A stretch of 64,000 nt of DNA from Xylona heveae TC161. Taxonomy: Eukaryota; Ascomycota; Xylonomycetes; Xylonales; Xylonaceae. The translations under genes were made by a program, and so were the position numbers. Below, piece by piece: positions 9,061 to 20,243 of this stretch; positions within the stretch are counted from its first letter, which is position 1; each line of letters starts with the position of its first letter. The notes beneath the pieces are model-generated. The model worked only from the letters and a program-made list of their open reading frames with translations. It searched no databases and was not told the origin of the DNA. The DNA lies in the NCBI RefSeq assembly GCF_001619985.1, contig NW_017264202.1:682001-746000 (forward strand), read 5' to 3'.

Positions 9061-11995
9061 AGCTGTTCTTGCGGTGGCCACTTGGGGAGCTTCTCCTTCT
9101 TTCTCAACCACCCGATGGAACTGCCCCTTTACAGGGATGAGCCATTGCCGCAGCTGTCGGAGATTTCTGGGAAGGCAAGCTAGGCCTTGTTGCCTCGCTG
9201 CCTCGTCCCCCCTTGTCCTGCGCCGTGGTGGTTGCTCAACCATGCTCCGATAGCTTGGACTCGGCACTACTTACCTCAGGGACTCGAGCAACTTCTCCTA
9301 GCGAGTTTGCGCAGCTCAGCTTAATTCAACCACGAACAACGCGGCATCTATCGATGTGAGCTGCATTGAACCTGATCTGGGACGGTGTGGCTCTGAGGCT
9401 ACTGTTCAAAGTCAAGCTGCACCAATCATCCGCAAGAGACTGGTCCATTCCCAGGCACTAATTTTCACAGAGTTTCCGGGCGAGCGAGACTTGACATGGT
9501 ACCTGGAAACCTCTCTTGTCAACCTTTGCTCATGATGAATTGGGAAAGAACGGGATAGAATCCAAGAATAAACTTGCTCTTATATGATTCCAAGAAGGAT
9601 TGAAATGATGCTTGGCGTTACAACGTTTGAAGTACAACCTCTTCAAGCAGTCCTTGAGACGGAAATTGCTCCTACTCGATCCTCTATCAGTCAGCACAGC
9701 AACCAAATTTGACTCAATTTTGCCATACAAAAGGAACCCGTTTTAATTATGCTTCGTCTTTCGTTTTCAGATATGTCTTTTTATCTCTCTTGATTATTGC
9801 TTTTCCCTCTTTTGCATTTGCAGCACCACGAGCAGTTCATGCAGGAAAACATATTCTCGGGTATACTTCGGCCAGTGATATGGTTGATCCGGATATGGAG
9901 ACCTGGAACGCGGCTCGATGGTTCGCGCTCCATGCATGTGTCCCTGCGGGCCGAACCGCTGCGGCTTAAACGCTCCGAGATCCTGGTGCACGCTTTTGAG
10001 CTTGACTGCCGGCGCCCTAACTATTTCTCGATTTAGTTTTCGTCAATCTAGATTGCATTGCACCGTCTCTTTTCTGATCGGCACATACTCTCTCCCTTGC
10101 TGAGACGCAGACTGGCCCCTTTTCCGGTGGTGGCATTGCTCTTCTCTTTCGTGCCAGAGATCTATTGCTTTGCTAATTTGACAAGACGTTGCCTTTCAAA
10201 TTGCGTTGCGCTAGCTGACTGGGTCGGGGCCCGTCCGCGTTTTGCCTGCAATTTCACATTCTCTCAGTTATTTGGAACGAAATCGAGGCTAGGGATTTCT
10301 TCTCACCGGAAAGAACATATCTGCCAGAATGTCCTCTGCAAAATCTTATTGTCCACGCTCGCCTCGAAAATGCTTTGCACCCCTCCGTCACCCTCACATT
10401 TTCAGGCACGCATTTATTTTGGCCACAGAAGGTAGGGCGGTCCGCCACTCCCAAAGCATAGGCTGCTGGGGCTGGCGTCTGCTTTATGTCAAAGCTGGAA
10501 AACGAAGTCGGCCATCTCGCTGATGGCTTCATGCACGATGGTAACCTGCAGGTATTTAGCAACTTTAAAATGACCCCTTGATTCAAACATCAATAGGGGA
10601 CATAGTCTGCTGGCGCGTCCAGCCGTTCTGTTCCATTTCCGTGCCTTGGCTAGGGCATGCTCAGGTCTTCTACCTCTAATCGTCGGCAATGCAGGTGTCC
10701 GGTTTCGTGTCTTCTCTCAAAATCCGGCGGCTTGAAAGCCGAGATATTTCCAACGGCAACCACTCCCTCCAGACGACAGACATTGAACAAAATAATCGAC
10801 GCAAAAGATGCAGATCCAAGATTTCTAGGGTTTTGCAAGACCTCAACGGCGGTCCTACGATATGAGATTGAAGCCTTACACACGCAATACGGTTCATTCT
10901 TCCCCTTCCATTCCAGCCCTAGTCTGCTACGAGAAGGCCCCCTAAAGGAGACCATATCGGTTAGGCAGGGCTCATGGACCAGCAGTTCGGGCTACGGCCT
11001 ACCGAGCACAGATCATTATAGTGCACCTACTACGGAGCTGGCTGGTCTTGCTATCCCTTTCCGTCCGATCTGCACGGTCCAGCAGTTCGGCGATTCGTTG
11101 TTGAGAAGAATTATGGGATTTGCCATTTCCCGTTCGGTCTAGGACGCGGCATGATGAACGCTGCAGTTGGCTTGATCAAACCAACGAAAGGAGCTCGTAT
11201 TGTACCTTCTACATTCCATTTACTGATGCAGCACAATCATACGGGAAAATGGTCCATCAACTTGCTAAAGTTATAGAAAGTTTGGGAACCAATGGTTGAT
11301 TCCGTTCGTCCCGCGCAGCTCCACTCATGGTTGGAATGACAGCATTAAATCCAGCACACCCAGCTATGAATAATACCAAAGTCCATGTCACACTAAATGA
11401 ACCAGGGGCGGAATGGCGCTTGGATTTTGTTGTCACCTCTATATTCGAATTGATGGACTTAAATGTCGCTCTACTCTTGGCTCGACCGGCCCAATATTTG
11501 GCATCAGGGAGGATGGTACTGCCATTTTGCCTTCTACTAATAATATAACACGATCTGAGGAACTCTAAGATGCCACTTTATCCAAGTTGTTAATCATCTT
11601 GATCAGAAGGTTGACTGATCCCCTGAAATTTCGTCCCAAAGACATCGGCACAATGCCTTTTGAACGTATGTATCTTCAGATCCAGGTTCCTATTGGTGTA
11701 CGCTATTTGGCTGGCCAGCTACTGCCAAAGAGATCGATATAGGAAACTCTTCCTTCAGCCCGAGCCTGGCGATTTGCTCGATAATACCCATACCCCTGTG
11801 ACTGCCCATGCCTCCTTTTGCACCTTGACTCCTATAGGCCTTCCTGGCCCTGTCCTGCGCAGCTGATGCATTCAACACGACTTTGTGGAGGGTTGAGCGT
11901 TTCTGGGACATTATAAAGATCTGAAAAGAGGGGATCAAAAGATGACGCTTCACGAGCAGAAGTCCGTCTAGCTTTTGCAGAATTATTGTTCAATC
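9061..11995. other. Gene-poor stretch with coding-like scraps
   Basis: No complete gene can be supported in nearly 3 kb. Some frames look protein-like but stop or shift: a plus-strand frame from 10657 to 11142 (161 codons, not recognised); one around 11145-11300 reading YCTFYIPFTDAAQSYGKMVH; and one from 11327 to 11548 with NNTKVHVTLNEPGAEWRL. They may be relics of one or more dead genes, continuing the decay seen to the left, but no family was identified. Confidence 0.35.
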
Positions 11996-12814
11996 ATGGC
12001 GGTTAGTAAACGATTTCAATTTTTCTTCTTCATCACCTTCATTCAATTAATTCCGAATACAGGCCAACGACGTCTCCTTTCTCTTTCAGATTGATGAGAT
12101 TCGACAAGTTCACCATGAAAATAGTCCACCTCCGCGAGCCGATAAGTTCGGTCGTTGGCTTCCCCCTGATACCCCCGCTGGTCATATCCAAGTTGAGCAG
12201 GGAATAACTGGAAAGATCTATCGATGGGATAACGGAACAATTTCTCCTACAAAGTTCATGGCCACTTCACCAGCTTTTCAACTAGCTTCAGTGTATCATT
12301 GCCAGAGCGTTTTCTACACCGTGTCTCACGATGTCAGAAAGGGAAAATGCGAAAAGGACTGGGGAATCCTTCGTTTCCGTCATGGTCCCGGCAGTACTTC
12401 CTCTCTAACTATGGGATCTCATGATCGAAGACTGGCGACGCAGAGCTTTAATCAGGCATGGGCCTGGGACCTTTTCCCCGATGCACTTCGCTCTCAGGAC
12501 GTGACAGGTGATCAAGGCGGTCTCAAGGGAAATTTAGCCCTTATTCTTGCTCTGGCGGCATTCTCGGCTCAGCCCAATAACGTGGAAGACGCGTTGAAGA
12601 CCGGTTTCAAGAAAGGTCATTGGGTGCGTCATAATCTACCTGATGGCAGTAAGTGACCAGTGCTTTCGACGTGGTATTTGCTCGATCTGAGGAGCTGATT
12701 TAGCTTGCCGTAGGACGCGACGAACGAGGTGTCGTCGTTTTAGTCTATGAGGACCCTGGCAGATCGTCCGCATCGATCTTGCGGGGCTTTGAAGAGGGCT
12801 TGGTCTTTGCCTAA
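11996..12814 (+). CDS. Unknown protein, three exons, 230 residues
   Basis: A mini-exon (11996-12001, ATGGCG) joins exon 2 (12063-12648) across a 61-bp intron. A 65-bp intron (GTAAGT, branch-like GCTGAT, GTAG) leads to exon 3 (12714-12814). All phases agree. The product begins MAANDVSFLFQIDEIRQ. It has GRWLPPDTPAGHIQVEQGI and KIYRWDNGTISPTKF, then a Trp-containing AWAWDLFPDALRSQDV and NLALILALAAFSAQP segment, and ends GRRDERGVVVLVYEDPG. No signal peptide or membrane helix is evident and no family was recognised. The long open second exon with fungal codon use, in a neighbourhood full of broken frames, argues that this gene is intact. The mini-exon start is the weakest point; an internal ATG at 12258 is also in frame. 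Confidence 0.6.
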
Positions 12815-14148
12815 CTTGGCGAAACCACGTCGCTATGCTAAGACCATGGGTAACGTCTTAGTTCTAGCATAACAGGAGAGTGCTGCCTTTAACCGGCGTG
12901 CTGGAGTTCATCATGCTCCCCCGACGTAGGTTGATTTGCACACTTTCAAAGGTTCAGCAGCCGCTTTGCTCTTCTACGCGTTCTCGAACACTCTTTGAAT
13001 TTGTTGGCCACCTCGTTAATCGTATCATCTCATGAGATGATTGCCAGCGAGGGGCCCATGTCTCATTTATCGTCCAGCGGTACTCGCTCTTTAATGCCCA
13101 ACCGCCAATGTCATTCCTGCACTCCTTATGGCACAAATCCCCCACCAGTGACACTCGTTGTATCTAGTCTATTTTGTTGAATTAAATATACTTGTCTATC
13201 CAAGATCTTTTGATTCTCACCGCAGCTACTTTGGGGGTTTTAGAATCGCATATGACCATTGCATGGTATTGCATCTTTTTGAATTCAAAGCATTCTGCTC
13301 CCTGAAATACGGCTCTTGATTTTCTTTTTTCAAGATGCGACCCTGAAAGACTCCTGCTAGAGAATGGCTATGTTGCTTGAATCCAAACCGGCTAAGGTGA
13401 GTGAGTGTGCTTTTGGTTTTGGTATAGCGGTATGTAAAAGACTTATTTTTTCAACATTGTTCGAGGCGACACGTCGTGCAGGCTTATATATTTATGAGGC
13501 AGCATAATCATTTAATTGAAATGGGAAAGGAAAGTAATTTGAAGACCAAAATGGCCAATACATTTCTGTATGCTTTTGAGTATAATAGGTCACTGGGCAA
13601 TGGGAGGACTCTTTGGCTATGTTAATAGGACCTGGGCCGATATTCCATTAATGGAGTAGTAAAGGACAAACGTTAGATTGTTGAAGTTACGCTGATTACC
13701 ATCAATTTCTCTCCTAATGTCGTATATTTATGAATCAATTAAATCATTGGAATTCAAAAGAGCTTTCGCTATAACTGAGGAGAGAAACTCAACAAGGTAG
13801 CCTATGGTGGAGGTTGCAACCGCAGTACAGTTATGCGATCAGTTAACCGTATAGCCGATAATTTGGCTGTGTGTTTCGATTTGACGTGTTGGGGTTCCTG
13901 AAATGGCCTCCCGCAACCTACACTCGGTGGTTTACCCGCTGATCTTTCCATCCGCAGATCCCGCTGATGCGCGGTACAACGAGGGAGATTACTCCAACAG
14001 TCAATCGTTTCCCGAGAGTATTTCTTTTCTCTCGCCCATTGCTCTTTCAACACGCTCTGGTCGGGCTTTCCTATAGACTACCGTCTACTGCTTCCGTACC
14101 CCTGCACATTTCATGTGCCAAGGACCCAGTCGTCATTGACCAGTGCGC
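12815..14148. other. Intergenic, no gene seen
   Basis: About 1.3 kb between the unknown gene and the ceramide glucosyltransferase gene, AT-rich at 13.2-13.8 kb. It holds the promoter of the latter. No supported coding frame on either strand. Confidence 0.5.
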
Positions 14149-16001
14149 ATGCTGGGCCCCATTTCGGCGTGGACAGGCGCCTTTGCGCGCACACTGTCCG
14201 ACACCACAATTGACCGCACGCAAGAAAATGATGGGCCTCCTACTTGGAAGCTTATTCTAGCTACTATCTGTTTGATCTGGTGCATTACAGTCGCGCTGGT
14301 TTGCGCCGTGGGTTATATCCAAATGTATGCTGAATTGCACGCGAATTGACCCGTTCTCAGTGGATATGTAGCTAATGGGACATGTAATTCAACTATAGAC
14401 AACGACATTATCTCTCGATTCCACGAGATGCTGCGTCGACTTCTCTCCCTCACCGCGACATACCGCATATTACAATTTTGCGGCCTGTAAAAGGGCTGGA
14501 ACCTAGTCTTTACGAGTGTCTTGCGGCCACGTTTCGGCAGACGTATCCCCGAGACAAGCTTACAATCTACTTCTGCATTTCCACGCGCGATGACCCAGCA
14601 TTTCCGGTCTTGGGGAAGCTACTTGCTGACTTCCCCGAATTCGATGCCAAGATTCTCATCGAGGAGGACGATGCTCATTTGCAGGCGTATGATTCGACCA
14701 TGGGACCAAACCCCAAGGTTCGCAACATGAGTAGAGGATACCGGGAAGCCAAAGGGGAGTTGATCTGGATCATTGACTGCAATGTATGGATCGCAAGCGG
14801 CGTGGCAGGTCGCATGGTCGACACTCTATGCGGCTTCACGCACAACGGCGTCCCGGGGAAGAAGTACAAATTCGTTCACCAGCTTCCTCTGGTGGTGGAC
14901 ACCGCGGGAAAGATGTCAAGAGAGGAAGTCGAAGCGCGTGGATTGTTGAACGGGCATCACGATGGCGATGGCGACATCTACGTTTCTTCTACGAATTCAT
15001 CCACTTTCGATATTAATCGAAACCGACCCTCTACTCGACTGGGCACGATATCAAGGATTGGAGGAGGCCGGCTTGAGGAGCTCTTCATGTCTTCTTCCCA
15101 CGCCAAGTTTTACACTGCGATAAATACAGTTCTGATCGCACCCTGCATCGTCGGAAAGTCGAACATGTTCCGCCGCGCGCATCTTGACCACGTTACGTCG
15201 CAGGAAGATCCTTCAAGGCCCTCTGGAATCGACTTCTTTTCAGAGAATATCTGTGAGGACCACCTCATTGGCGATTTGCTCTGGCGCAAGCCTGTGCTAG
15301 AAGAACAGTACGAAAAATGGGGCAAACACTGCATGGTGTTTGGCGATTTTGTCATCCAACCTATGGCCGGGATGAGCGTAAAGGAGTACATTGCCCGGCG
15401 AGTCCGCTGGCTGCGTGTTCGGAAATTCACTGTCACAATGGCTACGCTGGTCGAGCCTGGTACGGAGAGTTTCTTGTGTTCCATCTACGGGGCATTCGCA
15501 GTAACAACGTTGCCATGGTTCCATCGAAGGTTGGGAATTCCTCCGAGCTGGACAGCATTCGCGGTCTTCTGGTTCTTCAGCGTTGCCCTCTGGGCTTTCA
15601 TTGACTGGACACTGTATCGCAAGCTGCATTCCGGCGCATCCATTGCGGTTGATGGCTATACTCCGGCCTTTGCTCGCCCACCTGGATCGTCCTCCCGCCG
15701 TCCTTTCCGGGAGTGGTTCCTTGCCTGGCTCGGTCGCGAAGCGCTGGCGTTTCCTGTCTGGTTCTGGGCGGTGTTTGGAGGAGTCACCGTACAGTGGCGT
15801 GGAAAGCGCTTCTGGGTTGGCATGGACATGAAGGTTCATGAAATAGCTGGCCAAGGTGGCTACAGCCATGCTGGAGATCTTGCAACGCCGCGTCCCTCAT
15901 CGCGGGGACGACGAAGTTCCGTGTCCGCGGCATCATCGCTCTCATCTTCTTCGTCTACTAGTGCGCCCTATGATGGGCGTTCAAAATCTCGGAGAGATTG
16001 A
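14149..16001 (+). CDS. gcs1: Ceramide glucosyltransferase (GT21)
   Basis: Exon 1 (14149-14324) and exon 2 (14399-16001), separated by a 74-bp intron, encode 592 residues. The enzyme moves glucose from UDP-glucose to ceramide at the Golgi/ER membrane, making fungal glucosylceramide, which matters for membranes, hyphal growth and defensin sensitivity. An N-terminal membrane helix (LILATICLIWCITVALVC) precedes the GT-A domain: HITILRPVKGLEP, the acidic EEDDAH, DCNVW (D2), ICEDHLIGD (D3) and the RRVRW signature. Two or three hydrophobic segments follow (FAVFWFFSVALWAFIDW and AFPVWFWAVFGGV), then a Ser/Arg-rich cytosolic tail. The protein is longer than animal GCS, as is usual in filamentous fungi. 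The start codon is the first ATG before the helix. AP-1 mu lies downstream on the same strand. Confidence 0.95.
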
Positions 16002-16960
16002 ATGTCTTAAAAAAAGCACTAGGGTTTACTGTATATAAGGGTTGATGCGATGCGTACGTCGCACCGCACAAGGGAGACGTTGGACGATGTTGATGTCGAA
16101 GTTGAAGTGGAAAAGTTCAGCATATGAGATTACGAAAAAGATCCATTTAACATAACCAGCTTAGACTAGATAGCCAGTTATGTTGCACAGCATTTGGCGT
16201 TTTATAGGTAGATGATCCATCATCATGACATTTAGAAAGAATTTGCATCTGTTCTCCAACGTCTTAGACAGGGCCATCATATTTCTTGCTGATTGCTGTC
16301 GAAATTGACTACCCAACAGCTGTTCATGGCAAGCTCACAGAATTATCAAGTCTGAATGATTACATTCATGGATGTATGGTCCCTCTGACACCGCCCAAGC
16401 AACATAGCAAAATGCTCGGCCAGCTCTTATGGGACCAAGTCACAACGGATTCTTCTCCGCGCCTCTATATCGCAAAGTTCATCAATCTAAGTGATCTCCT
16501 CAAACCGTAATGCCTGGAACGAACAGAATGCCCGACCAGGCAGCCTGAAGAAATCGTGTTGATTTGCACTGTCTGTTGGGCGCGTTGGAGAAGAAAAAAA
16601 GAAAAGCAAGTTGGAGGGCGAAAAAAGGGAAAAGAAATACACGAGGAAAGATGGGGCGCTAGTCTCGGTGTAGTATAGTTCGAGATGGTAAGAATTCAGA
16701 CAGGATGGAGCCCCGGGTAACTCAGGGTTGCGCTGCGAGAGGTCCCTCCAGGTGTCGTCAACACAACTTCTACAGAATGGCAGACAACGCGGGGCGGGCG
16801 AAGGATTAATAGTTGATGATACAGTCTTTCTGATCTTCCTGTCGGCATATTGACATCCTCTTTGACGATCTGATTTCATTGGTTGACAGCCATTCCTGTG
16901 CACAGAGCATTTATTGCTCACGCTTCGCGTTGCATCCCTAGTCGTCATCTCTCCTTGACC
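16002..16960. other. Intergenic between gcs1 and apm1
   Basis: Contains the gcs1 3' UTR and the apm1 promoter. Minus-strand frames here lack family features. No gene is called. Confidence 0.5.
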
Positions 16961-18763
16961 ATGGCTTCGGCCGTTTTCTTCCTCGATTTGAAGGGCAAGG
17001 TAATTCCCCAGAGATTGCTTACATGGAGATTCATGGAGATTCCAAAAGAATTTCAGTGCCGAGGGGGGATTGGTACCGTCAAAATGGAAGACTGATCATT
17101 TGTTCGCAGGCCCTCCTTGCCCGGAATTACAGGGGTGATATCCCCATGTCCGCCGTCGAGAAATTTCCCATGCTCTTGAGCGAAGCCGAAGACGAAAGCT
17201 CCGCCGTGCCACCTTGCTTCTCTTCCGATGGTATAAACGTACGTTCTAACATGTTGAGCAATTTACCGAAGATGGCTTGAAGTGTCGTATCTGCGCCAAT
17301 TGCAGAATGGAAGCTGTAGAAAGGATACCTAGCTAACTGCCCGCTCAGTATCTCTACATTCGACACAACAACCTCTATCTTCTTGCTCTGACGAAACGAA
17401 ATACCAATGCCGCCGAAATCCTGCTATTCCTTCACAAGATTGTGGAGGTCTTCACCGAATACTTTAAAGAACTCGAGGAAGAGAGTATACGGGATAACTT
17501 TGTCATCATTTACGAATTGCTTGACGAGATGATGGATTTTGGATACCCCCAGACGACGGAAAGCAAAATATTACAAGAGTATGTACTCATTCTTCTTTTC
17601 AAGCGACGGGAAGCTCCTCCACAATGGCAATAAAACTTACGCGGCCTCAGATACATTACACAAGAATCGCACAAGCTCGAAGTGCAAGCTCGGCCTCCCA
17701 TTGCCGTCACCAACGCTGTGTCATGGCGAAGTGAAGGCATTCGGTACCGTAAGAACGAAGTGTTCCTCGATGTTGTCGAGTCTCTGAACCTGCTCGTCTC
17801 TTCCAACGGCAACGTGCTTCGCTCCGAGATCTTGGGCGCAATTAAAATGAAGTGCTACCTCAGCGGTATGCCGGAGCTACGACTTGGTCTCAACGACAAG
17901 GTCATGTTTGAGACCACAGGGCGAGCAACGCGAGGCAAGGCCGTCGAAATGGAGGATGTCAAGTTTCACCAGTGCGTGCGACTCAGTCGATTCGAAAATG
18001 ATCGAACAATCAGTTTCATTCCTCCAGACGGAGAATTCGAGCTCATGAGTTACCGTTTAAATACTCAAGTCAAGCCTCTTATCTGGGTAGAATGCGTCGT
18101 CGAATCGCATTCCGGCTCAAGAGTAGCCTACATGCTCAAGGTACGTTTTAGTCCTGCTGTCTCCTTTCTTTCATTTTGCATATAATTTCCTGGACCTGAC
18201 AAAATCTCCTTGCAAACAGGCAAAAGCACAATTCAAGCGACGCTCAACAGCAAATAACGTTGAGATCCTTGTTCCTGTACCAGAAGATGCCGACACTCCC
18301 CGCTTCCGGACAAACATTGGTTCAGTCCACTATGCGCCGGAAAAGTCGGCCATCATTTGGAAGATTAAGCAATTTGGAGGCGGCAAGGAGTTTCTCATGC
18401 GCGCGGAACTTGGCCTTCCTTCAGTGAAAGGTGACGACGAGCATGGAGGCGGCATGACAGGCGGATTTGGCGGAAGCATGGGCGGCGCTCTTTCCGGCAA
18501 GGGCAAGAGACCAATTAACGTCAAGTTTGAGATTCCGTACTTTACCACCAGCGGTATCCAAGTACGGTACCTGAAGATTATAGAGCCAAAGGTGAGTTCT
18601 CTCCACTTGATGCTCAAATACCATCCACACGATTCTTCCACTCTGGCCACTGGGATATACAGTATGCTAACAGCTTTCTTAGCTCCAATACCCCTCGCTC
18701 CCTTGGGTCCGATATATTACCCAGTCAGGCGACATTGCCGTCCGATTGCCCGATGCCTCATGA
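16961..18763 (+). CDS. apm1: AP-1 clathrin adaptor complex subunit mu
   Basis: Six exons (16961-16999, 17110-17238, 17349-17578, 17651-18140, 18220-18591, 18683-18763) keep frame and give 446 residues, the normal mu1 length. Residues 1-140 are the longin-like domain (MASAVFFLDLKGK, LLARNYRGDIPMS, YLYIRHNNLYLLALTK). The mu-homology domain follows (RPPIAVTNAVSWRSEGIRYR, NEVFLDVVES, GMPELRLGLNDK, FIPPDGEFELMSYRL) and ends WVRYITQSGDIAVRLPD. The sequence fits mu1 rather than mu2. AP-1 packs cargo with YxxPhi signals into clathrin vesicles at the trans-Golgi and endosomes. A Gly/Met-rich insert (about residues 365-385, GGGMTGGFGGSMGGALSG) is a lineage-specific loop. The small first exon is supported by the perfect longin start. 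Confidence 0.97.
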
Positions 18764-19241
18764 TAGAGTCTATAGTATACATTCTTCACGCCTTAGTTAA
18801 ATCCATAGCTATCTCTTTCCCCCTACCCTCATACCTCCTTACCGCTCACCAGGAACTCAATCATCCGGATCCGTTCTCTTCCTTTCTCACACACACTGAC
18901 GGCGTTGGGTAATATGCGTTATCTCTCATTTCTTTAGTCGACTCCAGCTCTTTCCAAGTTCTACATACCGTTACTGCTATCTATAGCCACAATATATCTT
19001 TTCACAACTTTTTATTGATCACATGTCACATGTTACTTGGTCAGATGAGTCTGATCTGGTTTCCGATACCGTGTGCTAGCATACCTGCCATCTTCATCCG
19101 CACAATATAATACAATCGGCGCTTTATCATTATTATTATTTTTCCCTTTCCTTTTTGTTTTTCTTTTTTCTTTTTTCTTTTTTCCTTTGTTTTAGTTTCT
19201 TTTTTCTTCCTTTATCCGTTAATGTCCTTTTATCAACCCTC

Positions 19242-19260
19242 TTTTTTTTTTTTTTTTTTT
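19242..19260. repeat. Poly(T) run of 19
   Basis: Nineteen T residues in a row within a pyrimidine-rich tract (19140-19260). Directly visible. Confidence 0.9.
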
Positions 19261-19734
19261 GCTTCCTTTCCTGCCATTTTAAGTGAAGGTGAAGATGACA
19301 ACGACACTCAAATTTCAAGTCGAAGTCACAGTCCAAGTTCAAGATAAAACTCAAGCTTAAAGAAGCAGAATTCACACATTACATCCAGCATTGTCATTGC
19401 CAGTCCCACTGCCCTTGCCCTTGCCATTGTGATTGTCACTGTTAATGCCAATGCCAATGCCATTTTAATATCGTATCCATCTTAATTTCTTCTGTAGTTT
19501 GTTCTTGCCATGCCGACTCCGTGGCACGACACAGCTAAATATCTAATTTAAAAAAAAAATGAAATGTGGGATAAATAAAAGGAAAGCCAAATTCGCTATA
19601 ACGCCAGTGCCAGTGCCAGTTGCCAGTAGAAGCCATTGAGATGGAACCGCAAGGAGGAAGAAACGAGTAATAAGGAAAATAAGGAAAAAGAAAAAGGAAA
19701 AAAGGAGATAAAGGTCATAAGGACGCTGAGCACC

Positions 19735-19779
19735 GTGTCTAGTACGGTAGTGTCTAGTACGGTAGTGCCAAGTACGGTA
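19735..19779. repeat. 15-bp minisatellite, three copies
   Basis: The unit GTGTCTAGTACGGTA occurs twice exactly and a third time as GTGCCAAGTACGGTA, head to tail. Confidence 0.85.
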
Positions 19780-19920
19780 GTGCCGTCAAACGCTCATCTA
19801 ATTTGGCCAGTTTATGCTAGCTACAGCGGACAATGCGGCGATGCATGCTGGATCAAGCAAAGCAATGCGGCAATGACTGAGAGACCAAGCAAAGTAATGG
19901 GATGGGAGCAGTACATGTCG

Positions 19921-19986
19921 GATCGAGTGAAATAAAGTATGCCAGATCAAGTGAAATACAGTATAACGGATCAAGTGACGTAAAGG
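19921..19986. repeat. 24-bp imperfect tandem repeat
   Basis: Two full copies and one partial copy of a unit starting GATCAAGTGAAATACAGTAT, with a few substitutions between copies. Confidence 0.75.
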
Positions 19987-20243
19987 AGCTATGCAATTCA
20001 AATCAAATCAAACTAAACCAAGCCAGGTTCAAGGTTCAAGGTCCAAGCCGGACAAGGCGGACAATGCTAAGCAGAGCAAGTAATGCAATAAAATATAAAG
20101 CAGGGCATAGAAATGCATACCAGGACAATATATTCATTTAAGAACAAACGAATAGTGTGAAGGAAGAAGGAAGAAGAAGGAAAGATAATAAAAAATGAGG
20201 AAAGAAAAAAAAGGGAGAGAAGGAACAAGAGGGAAAAAAGTAA

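Larger units (their letters stand above)
18764..20243. other. Convergent intergenic region rich in simple repeats
   Basis: Lies between the 3' ends of apm1 and the CAF-1 gene. It holds pyrimidine-rich tracts, a T19 run, GCCAGT/GCCAAT-type hexamer runs (19440-19460, 19603-19626) and two minisatellites listed separately. No gene is supported. Confidence 0.6.
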
